Shown: positions 1 to 7,497, counted from the first letter of the stretch. The stretch: 23,208 nt of DNA from Methanoregula sp. (GCA_028705545.1 JAQWDG010000005.1:5966-29173), one strand, 5' to 3'. Translations and numbers: made by a program. The notes: a model not told the origin generated them from the sequence alone.

Positions 1-2
1 CA

Positions 3-269
3 CGCTGCCGCGCAACTATCGGCATTGTCGCTGGTGGCGGCCGTGTGGAAAAGCCGTTTGTGAAGGCTGGCAACAAGTCGCACAAGATGAGGAACACTGC
101 GTCGAACTGGCCGCGTGTCCGTGGTGTAGCAATGAACGTCATCGACCACCCGTTCGGTGGCGGTGGACACCAGCACCCGGGACGCCCGAAGACCATTGCC
201 CGGGGTACGTCTCCAGGCCGTACGGTCGGTCATGTAGCAGCACGCCAGACAGGCAGAAGCAGGAAGTGA
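3..269 (+). CDS. rpl2: 50S ribosomal protein L2 (uL2), C-terminal part
   Basis: This is the last 88 codons of uL2; the 5' part lies outside the window. uL2 binds 23S rRNA next to the peptidyl transferase centre and helps join the subunits. The glycine-rich motif DHPFGGGGHQHPG, followed by a basic Arg/Lys/Gly tail ending GRSRK, is the typical archaeal/eukaryotic uL2 C-terminus; the His within the glycine loop is the residue that approaches the catalytic centre. The frame is open from base 3 with no start that gives a sensible N-terminus, so it must be read as a 5'-truncated gene. It is followed after 7 nt by S19, the universal S10-cluster order. Confidence 0.96.
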   Translation, partial: RCRATIGIVAGGGRVEKPFVKAGNKSHKMRNTASNWPRVRGVAMNVIDHPFGGGGHQHPGRPKTIARGTSPGRTVGHVAARQTGRSRK

Positions 270-276
270 GCTTTAG

Positions 277-696
277 ATGGCAGCACCAAAGAAAACCCAG
301 AAGAGAATGCCCAGACGGCGCGAAGAGTTCACCTACCGCGGGCACAAGATGGACGAGCTCAAGGCAATGGGCTTAAGCGAACTCATCCCGCTGATGCCAG
401 CCCGCGCACGCCGGAAATTCAACCGCGGCCTCAACCGCGGTGAAGAGACGCTCCTTGAGAAGATCCGGGGCGGGGACGAGAAGGTCCGGACCCACCTGCG
501 TGAAATGATTGTGATGCCCGAAATGATCGGTAAGAGCATCGAGATCTACAACGGCAAGGAGTTCGTGAAAGTCGAGTTCCAGCCCGAGTCGGTCTTCCAC
601 TACCTCGGGGAGTTCGCACTCACAAGAAAGAAGGTCACCCACGGTTCCGCCGGTATCGGTGCAACGAGAGGCAGCAAATACGTACCGCTGAAGTGA
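277..696 (+). CDS. rps19: 30S ribosomal protein S19 (uS19)
   Basis: uS19 sits in the head of the small subunit, contacts S13 and reaches toward the A-site tRNA. The 139-residue product has the archaeal N-terminal extension (basic, residues 1-30) before the S19 fold, and ends with the family signature around residues 115-139 (FALTRKKVTHGSAGIGATRG, then a short basic end). Length fits the archaeal/eukaryotic S15-type protein, not the ~92-residue bacterial one. The ATG lies 7 nt after the L2 stop, and L22 follows after 6 nt, so it is part of the ribosomal operon. Confidence 0.96.
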   Translation: MAAPKKTQKRMPRRREEFTYRGHKMDELKAMGLSELIPLMPARARRKFNRGLNRGEETLLEKIRGGDEKVRTHLREMIVMPEMIGKSIEIYNGKEFVKVEFQPESVFHYLGEFALTRKKVTHGSAGIGATRGSKYVPLK

Positions 697-702
697 TGGA
701 AA

Positions 703-1167
703 ATGGCACGCATTGCATATTCAAAGAAGATTGAAGGCGACAACATCGCCCGTGGCAAAGCAAACGAGCTTTCCATCTCACCCAAGCACTCGATCGAGAT
801 CGCCGGGTTCATCCGGCACCAGCGCGTCAACGAGGCACTCAAGTACCTCGCCGATGTCGTGGCGCTCAAGAAGGCAATCCCGTTCCGGCACTTTAACCGG
901 AACGTCGCCCACAAGAAAGGCCTTCCCGGCAACTGGGACGCAGGCCGGTACCCGGTCAAGGCATCCCAGGCCTACATCAGGATCCTCGAATCGGTAAAAA
1001 AGAATGCGGAATATTCCGGTCTTGACATCGAGAACCTGGAGATCATCCATGTCTCGGCAAACCGCGGCCGCGCCCAGAAAGCCTATTTCCCCCGTGCAAT
1101 GGGAAGGGCGTCTCCCAAGGTCAGGGAGACTGTGAACATCGAGATTGTCGTACGCGAGGTGGCGTAA
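703..1167 (+). CDS. rpl22: 50S ribosomal protein L22 (uL22)
   Basis: uL22 binds several 23S rRNA domains and its long beta hairpin lines the peptide exit tunnel. The 154-residue protein shows the archaeal/eukaryotic (L17-type) layout: an N-terminal ARGKANELSISPKHSIEIAG segment, the central RHFNRNVAHKKG insertion typical of this branch, and the tunnel hairpin near residues 120-140 (KAYFPRAMGRASP) before a final VNIEIVVREV strand. It starts 6 nt after S19 and ends 1 nt before the S3 ATG, indicating translational coupling. Confidence 0.96.
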   Translation: MARIAYSKKIEGDNIARGKANELSISPKHSIEIAGFIRHQRVNEALKYLADVVALKKAIPFRHFNRNVAHKKGLPGNWDAGRYPVKASQAYIRILESVKKNAEYSGLDIENLEIIHVSANRGRAQKAYFPRAMGRASPKVRETVNIEIVVREVA

Positions 1168-1168
1168 G

Positions 1169-1867
1169 ATGGCAGTCGAACGAAAATTTATTGCTGAAGG
1201 CGTAAGGAAGGCCCGCGTCGAGAAGTACCTCACCAAAGAACTCAAGCGCGCCGGCTACGGTGGCATGGACATTGCCCGCACGCCCCTTGGCACGCAGGTT
1301 ACGATCTTTGCGGAAAAGCCGGGTATTGTGATCGGTAAGGGTGGCAAGCTCGTCCACCAGCTGACCCAGGACCTGGCCCAGAACTACGGGGTCGAGTCCC
1401 CGCAGATTGAGGTCCAGCAGGTCCAGAACCCCAGCTTCAATGCCCAGATCATGGCTGAACGGCTTGCAAACGCGCTCGAACGCGGCTGGTACTTCCGTAA
1501 GGCAGGTTCCAGTATCATGCGCCGGGTCATGGAGTCCGGTGCGCTGGGTTGTGAAGTCGTGATTGCCGGTAAGCTGACCGGTGCACGCGCACGGACCCAG
1601 AAGTTCACCGAGGGTTACATCAAGCACTGCGGTGAGCCGAGCAACACGATTGTTGAGAAAGGCTACGCGATTGCCATCAAGAAACTCGGCGTTATCGGTG
1701 TCCAGGTCAAGATCGTGCCCGCGGATGCAAAGATGCCCGACCACTTTGCGGTGATCGAACTGGAAAAGAAGAAGCCGGCGGCCCCCATAAATGCCGCCGC
1801 CCCGGCCGAATCTGCTGAAGCAGAAGAGCCGGCACTTCCCGACGACATCGAAGAAGAGGTGCAGTAA
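1169..1867 (+). CDS. rps3: 30S ribosomal protein S3 (uS3)
   Basis: uS3 is at the mRNA entry site of the small subunit. The 232-residue product has a type II KH domain, with the GKGG loop at about residues 54-57 in IVIGKGGKLV, followed by the S3 C-terminal domain (GALGCEVVIAGKLTGARA region). Residues ~200-232 form an Ala/Pro/Glu-rich acidic tail ending in EEEVQ that is not part of the conserved fold. An upstream in-frame TTG at 1145 would add 8 residues, but the ATG at 1169 follows the L22 stop by 1 nt and gives the standard MAVERKFIAEG archaeal start, so I chose it. Confidence 0.95.
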   Translation: MAVERKFIAEGVRKARVEKYLTKELKRAGYGGMDIARTPLGTQVTIFAEKPGIVIGKGGKLVHQLTQDLAQNYGVESPQIEVQQVQNPSFNAQIMAERLANALERGWYFRKAGSSIMRRVMESGALGCEVVIAGKLTGARARTQKFTEGYIKHCGEPSNTIVEKGYAIAIKKLGVIGVQVKIVPADAKMPDHFAVIELEKKKPAAPINAAAPAESAEAEEPALPDDIEEEVQ

Positions 1868-2071
1868 ATGGCAATCCTGAGAGCACAAGATGTCCAGCAG
1901 CTCACGGATGTCGAACTGCAGGAACAGATGGGAAAACTCCGGATGGAACTTGTCCAGCACTATGGCAAAGTCAGTGCCGGCGGGGCAACAGAGAACCCCG
2001 GCCACATCCGCGAACTCCGCCGTACCATTGCCCGCCTGATGACCGAGAAGAACCACAGGAGCCGCGTATGA
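1868..2071 (+). CDS. rpl29: 50S ribosomal protein L29 (uL29)
   Basis: uL29 is a small helical protein at the peptide tunnel exit, next to L23 and the signal recognition particle docking site. The 67-residue product has the two-helix pattern of the family, with the signature ELRRTIARLMTEKN at the C-terminus. The ATG follows the S3 stop without any spacer, and its own stop overlaps the start of the RNase P protein gene by 4 nt (ATGA at 2068-2071). In many euryarchaea a SUI1/eIF1 gene lies between L29 and rnp1; it is absent here. Confidence 0.94.
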   Translation: MAILRAQDVQQLTDVELQEQMGKLRMELVQHYGKVSAGGATENPGHIRELRRTIARLMTEKNHRSRV

Positions 2072-2334
2072 TCTCCTGCCAGAACGTCGCACGGCACGAA
2101 CTGATCGGCCTTGACGTTCTGGTAGCAGGAGCCAGCACCCCCTCACAGGGTGGAATGAGCGGGCGTATCATCGATGAGACAAGGAACCTTGTTGTCCTGC
2201 AGACCAAGACCGGAATTAAAAAAGTCCCGAAAAACGGGAGCATATTCCGGTCCCGCCTGCCCGATAACAGCCTTGTTGAGATACATGGGTCCGCACTAAT
2301 TCTGGCACCTGAAAAGAGGCTCAAGCGAGCATAA
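2068..2334 (+). CDS. rnp1: Ribonuclease P protein component 1 (Rpp29/Pop4 homologue)
   Basis: This is a protein subunit of archaeal RNase P, the ribozyme that removes the 5' leader of pre-tRNA; in other archaea it pairs with Rpp21 to support the specificity domain of the RNA. The 88-residue product has the Rpp29 Sm-like barrel pattern: HELIGLDVLVAGASTPSQGG, then GRIIDETRNLVVLQTKTG and VPKNGSIFRSRLPD. It lies between L29 and S17, the standard archaeal position. The ATG overlaps the L29 stop (ATGA). It is slightly shorter than many homologues, lacking a long N-terminal tail. Confidence 0.93.
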   Translation: MISCQNVARHELIGLDVLVAGASTPSQGGMSGRIIDETRNLVVLQTKTGIKKVPKNGSIFRSRLPDNSLVEIHGSALILAPEKRLKRA

Positions 2335-2354
2335 CACATCGAGAGGATACCATA

Positions 2355-2681
2355 ATGGCACAAAACATTGGATTGAACGTCCAGGCTCCAAAAGAGGAGT
2401 GCAAGGACGTTAATTGTCCGTTCCACGGCACTTTACCGGTGCGCGGCCAGGTGATCACCGGTAAGGTCGTGAGCGACAAGATGATGGGAACAGTCGTGGT
2501 CGCCCGGGATTACCTGCACTACGTCCGGAAGTACAACCGGTACGAGAAGCGCATCTCCAAGATCCACGCCCACAACCCCCCCTGCATCCAGGCGAAAGTA
2601 GGGGACCTCGTGAAGATTGCTGAATGCAGACCGCTCTCGAAGAGCACGACCTACGTTGTTGTCGAGGTGGAGCAGCCATGA
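2355..2681 (+). CDS. rps17: 30S ribosomal protein S17 (uS17)
   Basis: uS17 is an early-assembling OB-fold protein that binds 16S rRNA. The 108-residue product carries the archaeal N-terminal segment with a CKDVNCPFHG motif (Cys16, Cys21, His24), then the OB-fold core (VRGQVITGKVVSDKMMGTVV) and the signature GDLVKIAECRPLSKSTTYVV. It starts 20 nt after rnp1 with an upstream GAGAGGAT, a reasonable ribosome binding site, and its stop overlaps the L14 start (ATGA at 2678-2681). Confidence 0.96.
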   Translation: MAQNIGLNVQAPKEECKDVNCPFHGTLPVRGQVITGKVVSDKMMGTVVVARDYLHYVRKYNRYEKRISKIHAHNPPCIQAKVGDLVKIAECRPLSKSTTYVVVEVEQP

Positions 2682-3076
2682 AGGCAAAGCAGTCCAAGAC
2701 GCCGAGAGCGCTTGCGACCGGAACCAAGCTCACCTGCGCTGACAATACCGGTGCACGGGTCGTCCAGATCGTCTCGGTCTTCGGATACCACGGTGTCCGC
2801 CGGCGCCAGCCCAAGATGGGCCTTGGCGACATTGCGACCGTGACCGTCAAAAAGGGAACGCCCGACATGAGAAAGAAACTTGTCCGGGCGGTTGTCATCC
2901 GCGCAAAGAAGGAAATGCGCCGCCCCAACGGGCTCCGGGTCTCCTTTGACGACAATGCAGTAGTTGTTGTGGATGAAAAGAACGAACCCAAGGGAACAGA
3001 GATTAAGGGACCGGTTGCCCGTGAAGTGGCTGAAAGGTACCCGAAGCTCGGCTCCATGGCAACAATCATTGTGTGA
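2678..3076 (+). CDS. rpl14: 50S ribosomal protein L14 (uL14)
   Basis: uL14 binds 23S rRNA at the subunit interface and forms an intersubunit bridge. The 132-residue product contains the family signature LTCADNTGARVVQIVSVFGY and the RRPNGLRVSFDDNAVVVV barrel strand, and ends with the typical MATIIV. A longer frame opens at 2624, but those residues come from the S17 coding region; the ATG at 2678 overlaps the S17 stop by 4 nt and gives the expected length, so it is the likely start. Confidence 0.96.
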   Translation: MKAKQSKTPRALATGTKLTCADNTGARVVQIVSVFGYHGVRRRQPKMGLGDIATVTVKKGTPDMRKKLVRAVVIRAKKEMRRPNGLRVSFDDNAVVVVDEKNEPKGTEIKGPVAREVAERYPKLGSMATIIV

Positions 3077-3088
3077 GGTGCAAGGTAT

Positions 3089-3454
3089 ATGGTAAGAGTA
3101 GCAAGTTCACAGCCGCGCAAGCAGAGAAAAGCGCGGTACGATGCACCCGCACATATGCGGTCGAAGTTCCTCAACGCCCCGTTATCGGATGCGCTTAAGG
3201 AGAAATACACGAAAAAGACCCTGCGCGTTGTCAAGGGAGACACGGTGAAGATAACCCGCGGCGACCACGTTGGCGAAGAAGGGGTTGTTGACGGTGTCAA
3301 CACCGGCAGCTCGAAACTCCTCGTCCACGGTGTTACTTCGACCAAGGTCGACGGCACCGAAGTCCCGCGTCCGATCGATGCCTCGAAGGTGGAGATCACC
3401 AGGCTCAAGCTCGACGACAAACGCCGTGTTGAAAAACTCGGGGGTAAGGAGTAA
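3089..3454 (+). CDS. rpl24: 50S ribosomal protein L24 (uL24)
   Basis: uL24 initiates large-subunit assembly and lies beside the tunnel exit. The 121-residue protein has the archaeal/eukaryotic L26-type N-terminus (SSQPRKQRKARYDAPAHMRS) and a KOW motif around residues 46-65 (RVVKGDTVKITRGDHVGEEG). Its stop codon shares one base with the S4e start (TAATG at 3452-3456), so the two are translationally coupled. A GAGGTG sequence 11-16 nt upstream of the ATG is the probable ribosome binding site. Confidence 0.95.
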   Translation: MVRVASSQPRKQRKARYDAPAHMRSKFLNAPLSDALKEKYTKKTLRVVKGDTVKITRGDHVGEEGVVDGVNTGSSKLLVHGVTSTKVDGTEVPRPIDASKVEITRLKLDDKRRVEKLGGKE

Positions 3455-4179
3455 TGTCAGATCATTTAAAAAGGCTTAACGCGCCCGACTCCTGGCATAT
3501 CACGAAGAAAACCACGACATTCGTGGCAAAGACCGCGCCCGGCCCGCACAATGCAAATGCGATGCCGGTCGCAGTCTGGCTCCGTGACCAGCAGGGCCTT
3601 GCCCGCACAATGAAGGAAGTCAAGCAGATCCTCAAGCAGAAGGATGTCGTCATCAACGGAAAGCCGTGCCGCGACCCCAAGATGGGCATCGGCATCTTCG
3701 ATGTCATCGCCCTCCCCCGGGTAGGCAAGTACTTCCGGGTGCTCCGTGACCTCAAGGGCAGGCATAAGACCGTTGAGATCGATGCAGAAGCAGCTCAGAT
3801 GAGGCTCTGCAAGATCGAGAACAAGACGGTTGTTCCCGGCGGCAAGGTACAGCTCAACCTCAGGTATGGCGCAAACATCATTGCCGACAATACCTACAAG
3901 TCCAACGATTCGATCGTCATCTCGCTCAAACCCGAGGACCGGTTCAAGATCCTCGAGCACTACCCGTTCGCGGCAGGCAACATGGCGACCATCATTGGCG
4001 GCAGGCACTCCGGTAAGGTAGCCCGTATCGTCGAGATCATCAAGACCCCGGGCAGCGTCCCGAACAAGGTCATCCTTGAGGACGAAAAGACCAACGAGCG
4101 TTTCGACACGATCACGCCCTATATCTACATGGTCGGAAAAGAGACCGTTTCAAAGGCCAGCTGGGGGCTTGAACAGTGA
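3454..4179 (+). CDS. rps4e: 30S ribosomal protein S4e (eS4)
   Basis: eS4 is an archaeal/eukaryotic-specific small-subunit protein located near the mRNA entry region. The 241-residue product has the expected domains: a basic N-terminal helix region starting HLKRLNAPDSW, an S4-like RNA-binding module around residues 40-85 (ARTMKEVKQILKQKDVVING), a central domain, and a C-terminal KOW unit near residues 175-200 (GNMATIIGGRHSGKVARIVE). Length matches the family. It overlaps L24 by 1 nt and L5 by 4 nt. Its presence alone excludes a bacterial origin for this cluster. Confidence 0.96.
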   Translation: MSDHLKRLNAPDSWHITKKTTTFVAKTAPGPHNANAMPVAVWLRDQQGLARTMKEVKQILKQKDVVINGKPCRDPKMGIGIFDVIALPRVGKYFRVLRDLKGRHKTVEIDAEAAQMRLCKIENKTVVPGGKVQLNLRYGANIIADNTYKSNDSIVISLKPEDRFKILEHYPFAAGNMATIIGGRHSGKVARIVEIIKTPGSVPNKVILEDEKTNERFDTITPYIYMVGKETVSKASWGLEQ

Positions 4180-4682
4180 CCGCAATGCGTGATATCCACA
4201 TCGACAAGGTTGTCGTCCACATGGGTGTCGGCGAGAGCGGTGAAAAGCTCGTCAAGGCCGAGAACATCATGAAGACGATCACCAAGCAGACCCCGATCCG
4301 CACCATCGCAAAGATGACGCAGCCGGCGTTCTCCATCCGGAAGGGCGCCCCTATCGGGTGCAAGGTCACGCTCCGCGGCCAGCCAGCCGAGGATTTCCTC
4401 AAGACTGCCTTAAACATCGTCAACAAAACGGTTTTTGAGAGCCAGTTCGACAAGAGCGGAAACTTCTCGTTTGGGATCGAGGAACACACGGACTTCCCCG
4501 GCATGTCCTACGACCCGCAGATTGGTATCTTCGGGATGGATGTCAACGTCGTGCTGGAGAGGAACGGCATCAGGATCACCCGCAGGAAAATGCAGCAGAA
4601 GAAACTGCCCGAGAATCAGCGCGTGAAAAAAGAGGATGCAATCGCGTTCCTCAAGAAAGAATACTCAGCGGAGGTGCGCTAA
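4176..4682 (+). CDS. rpl5: 50S ribosomal protein L5 (uL5)
   Basis: uL5 belongs to the 5S rRNA particle in the central protuberance and touches the P-site tRNA. The 168-residue product shows the archaeal L11-type pattern: KVVVHMGVGESGEKLVKAE, then PIGCKVTLRG and the FGIEEHTDFPGMSYDPQIGI signature. I chose the GTG at 4176, which overlaps the S4e stop (GTGA) and gives the usual residue or two before MRDIHIDK; an ATG at 4185 would shorten it by three residues and cannot be excluded. S14 begins directly after its stop. Confidence 0.95.
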   Translation: MTAMRDIHIDKVVVHMGVGESGEKLVKAENIMKTITKQTPIRTIAKMTQPAFSIRKGAPIGCKVTLRGQPAEDFLKTALNIVNKTVFESQFDKSGNFSFGIEEHTDFPGMSYDPQIGIFGMDVNVVLERNGIRITRRKMQQKKLPENQRVKKEDAIAFLKKEYSAEVR

Positions 4683-4838
4683 ATGGGTGGCGAAAGGAAG
4701 AAGATCTACGGTCGCGGTGCAAATGAGTGCAAGATGTGCGGGCGCAAGCAGGGGCTTGTCCGCCGTTACCACATCATGTTCTGCCGTCAGTGCTTCCGTG
4801 AGTGGGCACAGAAGATGGGCTTTAAGAAGATGAACTAA
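4683..4838 (+). CDS. rps14: 30S ribosomal protein S14 (uS14), zinc-binding type
   Basis: uS14 is a small protein of the 30S head, close to S3 and S10. I translated this short gene directly: 51 residues, beginning MGGERKKIYGRGANECKMCG and ending KMGFKKMN. It has two CxxC pairs (Cys16/Cys19 in ECKMCG and Cys34/Cys37 in FCRQCF), the zinc ribbon of the archaeal/eukaryotic S29-type protein. The ATG follows the L5 stop with no spacer, and S8 starts 15 nt downstream. Length and motifs match the family closely, so the call is firm despite the small size. Confidence 0.96.
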   Translation: MGGERKKIYGRGANECKMCGRKQGLVRRYHIMFCRQCFREWAQKMGFKKMN

Positions 4839-4853
4839 AGGAGTGACTGCAAG

Positions 4854-5246
4854 ATGACACGATTAAACACCATCGCAGACGGGATGAGTGCGTTAAAGAA
4901 CGCAGGTGACACCGGCAAGTCCGAGGTTACTATCGAACCCGCAAGCAAACTCCTCGGCGCAATGCTGCGCATTATGCAGGATGCCGGTTACATCTCCGGC
5001 TTCGAGTTCATCGAGGACGGCCGCGGCGGCCAGCTCAAGGTGCACCTCACTGGCAAGATCAACAAATGCGGTGCAATCTGCCCGCGTTTCTCGGTCCAGC
5101 TGGATGAGATGGAATTCTGGGAGAAGCAGTACCTGCCCGGCAAGAATTTCGGGCTCATGATCCTTTCGACCTCGCACGGCGTTATGTCGCATGCGCAGGC
5201 ACGTCAGGAAGGCATCGGCGGCGAACTGCTCGGGTATGTCTACTAA
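4854..5246 (+). CDS. rps8: 30S ribosomal protein S8 (uS8)
   Basis: uS8 binds the central domain of 16S rRNA and is needed for platform assembly. The 130-residue product has the N-terminal module (TIADGMSALKNAGDTGKSEV, as in archaeal S15a-type proteins) and the C-terminal RNA-binding signature ILSTSHGVMSHAQARQEGIG ending in GELLGYVY. A GGAGTGA site lies 8-14 nt before the ATG. It sits in the conserved spc-cluster order S14-S8-L6. Confidence 0.96.
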   Translation: MTRLNTIADGMSALKNAGDTGKSEVTIEPASKLLGAMLRIMQDAGYISGFEFIEDGRGGQLKVHLTGKINKCGAICPRFSVQLDEMEFWEKQYLPGKNFGLMILSTSHGVMSHAQARQEGIGGELLGYVY

Positions 5247-5261
5247 GGGGAGATGTGAATC

Positions 5262-5786
5262 ATGGCAAGTATAAGGAAAGTCAAGATTCCCGAGGGAGTG
5301 AAAGTCAAGCTCGAAGGAACGCAGCTCTCCGTGACAGGTCCCAAAGGCCAGCTGATACGCAGTGTCCGGTTTCCCCAGGTAACCGTAACCTGCGACGACA
5401 AAGAGATCCACATCTCGACCGAGTCGGACCGGAAGGCGATCACCGCAATGGTGGGTACCTTCGAAGCACATGCAAAGAATATGTGCCGCGGTGTATCCGA
5501 GGGATTCGAATACCGCATGAAAGTGGTGTACAGCCACTTCCCGATCCAGCTCAAGCTGCAGGGAAAGCGCCTTGAGATCGCCAATTTCCTTGGCGAGAAA
5601 AAGGCACGGTACGCAGATATCGCCGATGGCGTAACCGCCAAGATCGCAAACGACGAGGTCATCCTGACCGGCATCGACCGCGAACTGGTCGGCAACACTG
5701 CGGCAAACATCGAGCATGCAACCCATATCCGTTACCGGGACCCGCGGGTTTTCCAGGACGGCATATACATGGTCCACAGGGGCTGA
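5262..5786 (+). CDS. rpl6: 50S ribosomal protein L6 (uL6)
   Basis: uL6 lies at the base of the L7/L12 stalk near the factor-binding site. The 174-residue product shows the two tandem L6 domains: residues ~1-80 (KIPEGVKVKLEGTQLSVTGP) and ~81-174 (RMKVVYSHFPIQLKLQGKRL, then NEVILTG-like strand NDEVILTGIDRELVGNTAAN). It ends DPRVFQDGIYMVHRG, the typical archaeal C-terminus. The start has an upstream GGGGAGATGTGA site; spacing from S8 is 15 nt and to L32e 8 nt. Confidence 0.96.
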   Translation: MASIRKVKIPEGVKVKLEGTQLSVTGPKGQLIRSVRFPQVTVTCDDKEIHISTESDRKAITAMVGTFEAHAKNMCRGVSEGFEYRMKVVYSHFPIQLKLQGKRLEIANFLGEKKARYADIADGVTAKIANDEVILTGIDRELVGNTAANIEHATHIRYRDPRVFQDGIYMVHRG

Positions 5787-5794
5787 ACTGATCA

Positions 5795-6526
5795 ATGACA
5801 ACGGAAACCAAGCGACTGATCCGTGTGCGCACCGAGAAGAGTGCTGTCTTCAAGCGCGGCGGGTTTGGTACAAAACCACAGCTCTCCGATTCCTGGAGAA
5901 AGCCCCGCGGACAGCACAACAAGCAGCGGGAACAGAGGAAGGCAAAGGGAGCACTGCCCAAGCCGGGATACGGAAGCCCGGTTGCAGTGCGCGGCATGCA
6001 CCCCAGCGGGTTCTTTGAAGTACTGGTGTTCTCGGAAAAAGATCTCGAGACTCTCGATGCAAAGACCCAGGCGATCCGGATATCAGCCGGCGTCGGCGGG
6101 CGCAAGCGCAAGGCCCTTCAGGAAAAGGCAGCCACGGCAGGCTTTAAGATCCTCAACACCAGGGTCATCAAGGAACCGGTGAAGAAAGAGGAACCTGCCG
6201 AAGAGAAGAAAGAAGCGGCAAAGGAGAAGAAGGGGGCCAAGGAAGCCAAGAAAGAGGCTCCGGCAAAGAAGGGCGCAGCCAAGGCGGATGGTGCCAAGAA
6301 GAAGAGCGCCGAAGAGAAGAAACCGGCAGCCACGGCAGCTTCCAAGTCTGCAAAGCCTGCCGTAAAGGAAGCGGTAAAGAAAGAGGAGAAGGCCGCAGCA
6401 AAGCCCAAGGCAAAGGAAGCGGCAAAGGCCCCTGCAAAGAAAGCAGCTCCTGAAAAGATCGAGAAGAAGCCGGCCGACAAGACCGGTGCAAAGAAGAAAT
6501 CCTCCGGGGTGAAGAAGAATGACTGA
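5795..6526 (+). CDS. rpl32e: 50S ribosomal protein L32e (eL32) with long Lys/Ala-rich C-terminal tail
   Basis: eL32 is an archaeal/eukaryotic large-subunit protein. Residues 1-126 are the conserved domain, with signatures FGTKPQLSDSWRKPRGQHNK, GYGSPVAVRGMHPSGF and the final TAGFKILNTRVI. The protein is 243 residues, about 115 longer than this core; residues ~127-243 are almost only Lys, Ala, Glu and Pro with no predicted fold. The tail is in frame, uninterrupted and followed directly by L19e (8-nt overlap), so it is a real extension and not a frameshift product. The tail resembles histone H1-like basic regions in composition only; its role is unknown and may be extra rRNA contact. Confidence 0.93.
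   Translation: MTTETKRLIRVRTEKSAVFKRGGFGTKPQLSDSWRKPRGQHNKQREQRKAKGALPKPGYGSPVAVRGMHPSGFFEVLVFSEKDLETLDAKTQAIRISAGVGGRKRKALQEKAATAGFKILNTRVIKEPVKKEEPAEEKKEAAKEKKGAKEAKKEAPAKKGAAKADGAKKKSAEEKKPAATAASKSAKPAVKEAVKKEEKAAAKPKAKEAAKAPAKKAAPEKIEKKPADKTGAKKKSSGVKKND
6173..6523 (+). repeat. Low-complexity purine-rich tract encoding the L32e tail
   Basis: About 350 bases composed mainly of AAG, AAA, GAA, GAG and GCN codons, giving a degenerate KKE/AAK/KPA pattern with no fixed period. The plus strand is strongly purine-rich here compared with flanking ribosomal genes. Tracts like this change length easily by replication slippage. Confidence 0.7.
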
Positions 6527-6971
6527 TGTATCCGGCCAGAAACGCCTTGCAGCATCGCTCCTCAGGTGCGGTGTTAACCGCGTCTGGTTCGACCCCGAGC
6601 GCCTCTCCGACATCGAGAACGCCATCTCGCGCGAGGACCTTCGCGGCCTCATCACTGACGGCGTTATCAAGGCGCACCAGAAGAAAGGTGTCAGCCGCGG
6701 CCGGGCACGCGTGCGCACCGCGCAGCGGGCATACGGTCACCGCAAGGGTGCCGGGAAGCGGAAGGGTGCACAGGGTGCACGGACTCCGAGCAAGCAGGCA
6801 TGGATCCAGAAGATCCGCGCCATCAGGAAAGCACTCGTCGCACTCCGCGAAGAAAAGACAATCGATGCCCACCTTTACCGCGTGCTCTACCGCAAGGCAG
6901 CAGGCGGACAGTACCGGAGTGTCGCACACATGAAAGCCCAGATGGAGATCATTGTCGGGAGGCTGAAGTAA
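6519..6971 (+). CDS. rpl19e: 50S ribosomal protein L19e (eL19)
   Basis: eL19 is an elongated helical archaeal/eukaryotic protein that spans the large subunit and forms a bridge to the small subunit. The 150-residue product starts with the family's QKRLAASLLRCGVNRVWFDP segment, contains SREDLRGLITDGVIKAH and the basic GAGKRKGAQGARTPSKQAW stretch, and ends in a helix. Length matches archaeal members. Its ATG overlaps the end of L32e by 8 nt, which supports translational coupling and confirms the L32e tail frame. Confidence 0.96.
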   Translation: MTDVSGQKRLAASLLRCGVNRVWFDPERLSDIENAISREDLRGLITDGVIKAHQKKGVSRGRARVRTAQRAYGHRKGAGKRKGAQGARTPSKQAWIQKIRAIRKALVALREEKTIDAHLYRVLYRKAAGGQYRSVAHMKAQMEIIVGRLK

Positions 6972-6972
6972 C

Positions 6973-7497
6973 ATGGCAACCGGACCACGGTATTTAGTCG
7001 CTTTCCGCAGACGGAGAGAAGGCAGAACCGATTATTACCAGAGAACCAAACTCGTTGTCGCCGACGCACCCCGTATGGTCGTGCGCAGGACAAACCGGCA
7101 TGTTATCGTCCAGCTGGTCACCGCCGAGATGGACGGGGACAGGACCCTTGTATCGGCAAATTCAGCCGAACTCGAAAAGTACGGCTACAAGGGCGCAACC
7201 GCAAACACCCCCGCAGCGTACCTGACCGGCATGCTCTTTGCTGCAAAGGCAAAGAAGGCAGGACAGGACCGTGCAATCCTCGATATCGGCCTTGCCCGGG
7301 CAACTCCCGGGGCACGGGTCTTTGCTGCACTCAAAGGGGCAGTAGACGCCGGCCTCGAGGTCCCATACGGCGAGAGCATCGTTCCCTCCGAGGACCGGCT
7401 CAAGGGTGAGCATATCGCGGCCTACAATGACAAAGCCAAAGATATCGTCAAGAATGTCGAGCAGGTGGCAGCCGCCATAAAGAAGGAGCTGGTGTAA
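6973..7497 (+). CDS. rpl18: 50S ribosomal protein L18 (uL18)
   Basis: uL18 binds 5S rRNA with L5 in the central protuberance. The 174-residue product is of the archaeal/eukaryotic (L5-type) form: it opens with GPRYLVAFRRRREGRTDYYQ, has RTNRHVIVQLVTAEMDGDRT, and DIGLARATPGARVFAALKGA in the core, followed by the C-terminal helix. The ATG is 1 nt after the L19e stop and S5 follows with no spacer. Confidence 0.96.
   Translation: MATGPRYLVAFRRRREGRTDYYQRTKLVVADAPRMVVRRTNRHVIVQLVTAEMDGDRTLVSANSAELEKYGYKGATANTPAAYLTGMLFAAKAKKAGQDRAILDIGLARATPGARVFAALKGAVDAGLEVPYGESIVPSEDRLKGEHIAAYNDKAKDIVKNVEQVAAAIKKELV

Noticed and set aside
1121..2146. 341-codon minus-strand open frame over L22, S3, L29 and Rnp1
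   Set aside because: It lies entirely antisense to conserved ribosomal genes, and its Leu/Arg/Asp/His-rich composition is typical of antisense reading of GC-rich coding DNA; no family resemblance.
2455..3420. 321-codon minus-strand open frame over S17, L14 and L24
   Set aside because: Antisense to three certain genes, Ser/Arg-rich product without recognisable domains.
4893..5801. 302-codon minus-strand open frame over S8 and L6
   Set aside because: Shadow of two conserved ribosomal genes in the frame dictated by their third-position bias.
6173..6523. L32e tail as a fused histone H1-like gene or tandem repeat array
   Set aside because: No fixed repeat unit and no globular domain; only composition is shared with H1 tails.
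6083..6974. Leu/Ser/Phe-rich minus-strand frames opposite the L32e tail that look like membrane proteins
   Set aside because: They are the complement of the Lys/Ala/Glu-rich tail (AAG/GAG read as CTT/CTC), not real membrane proteins.
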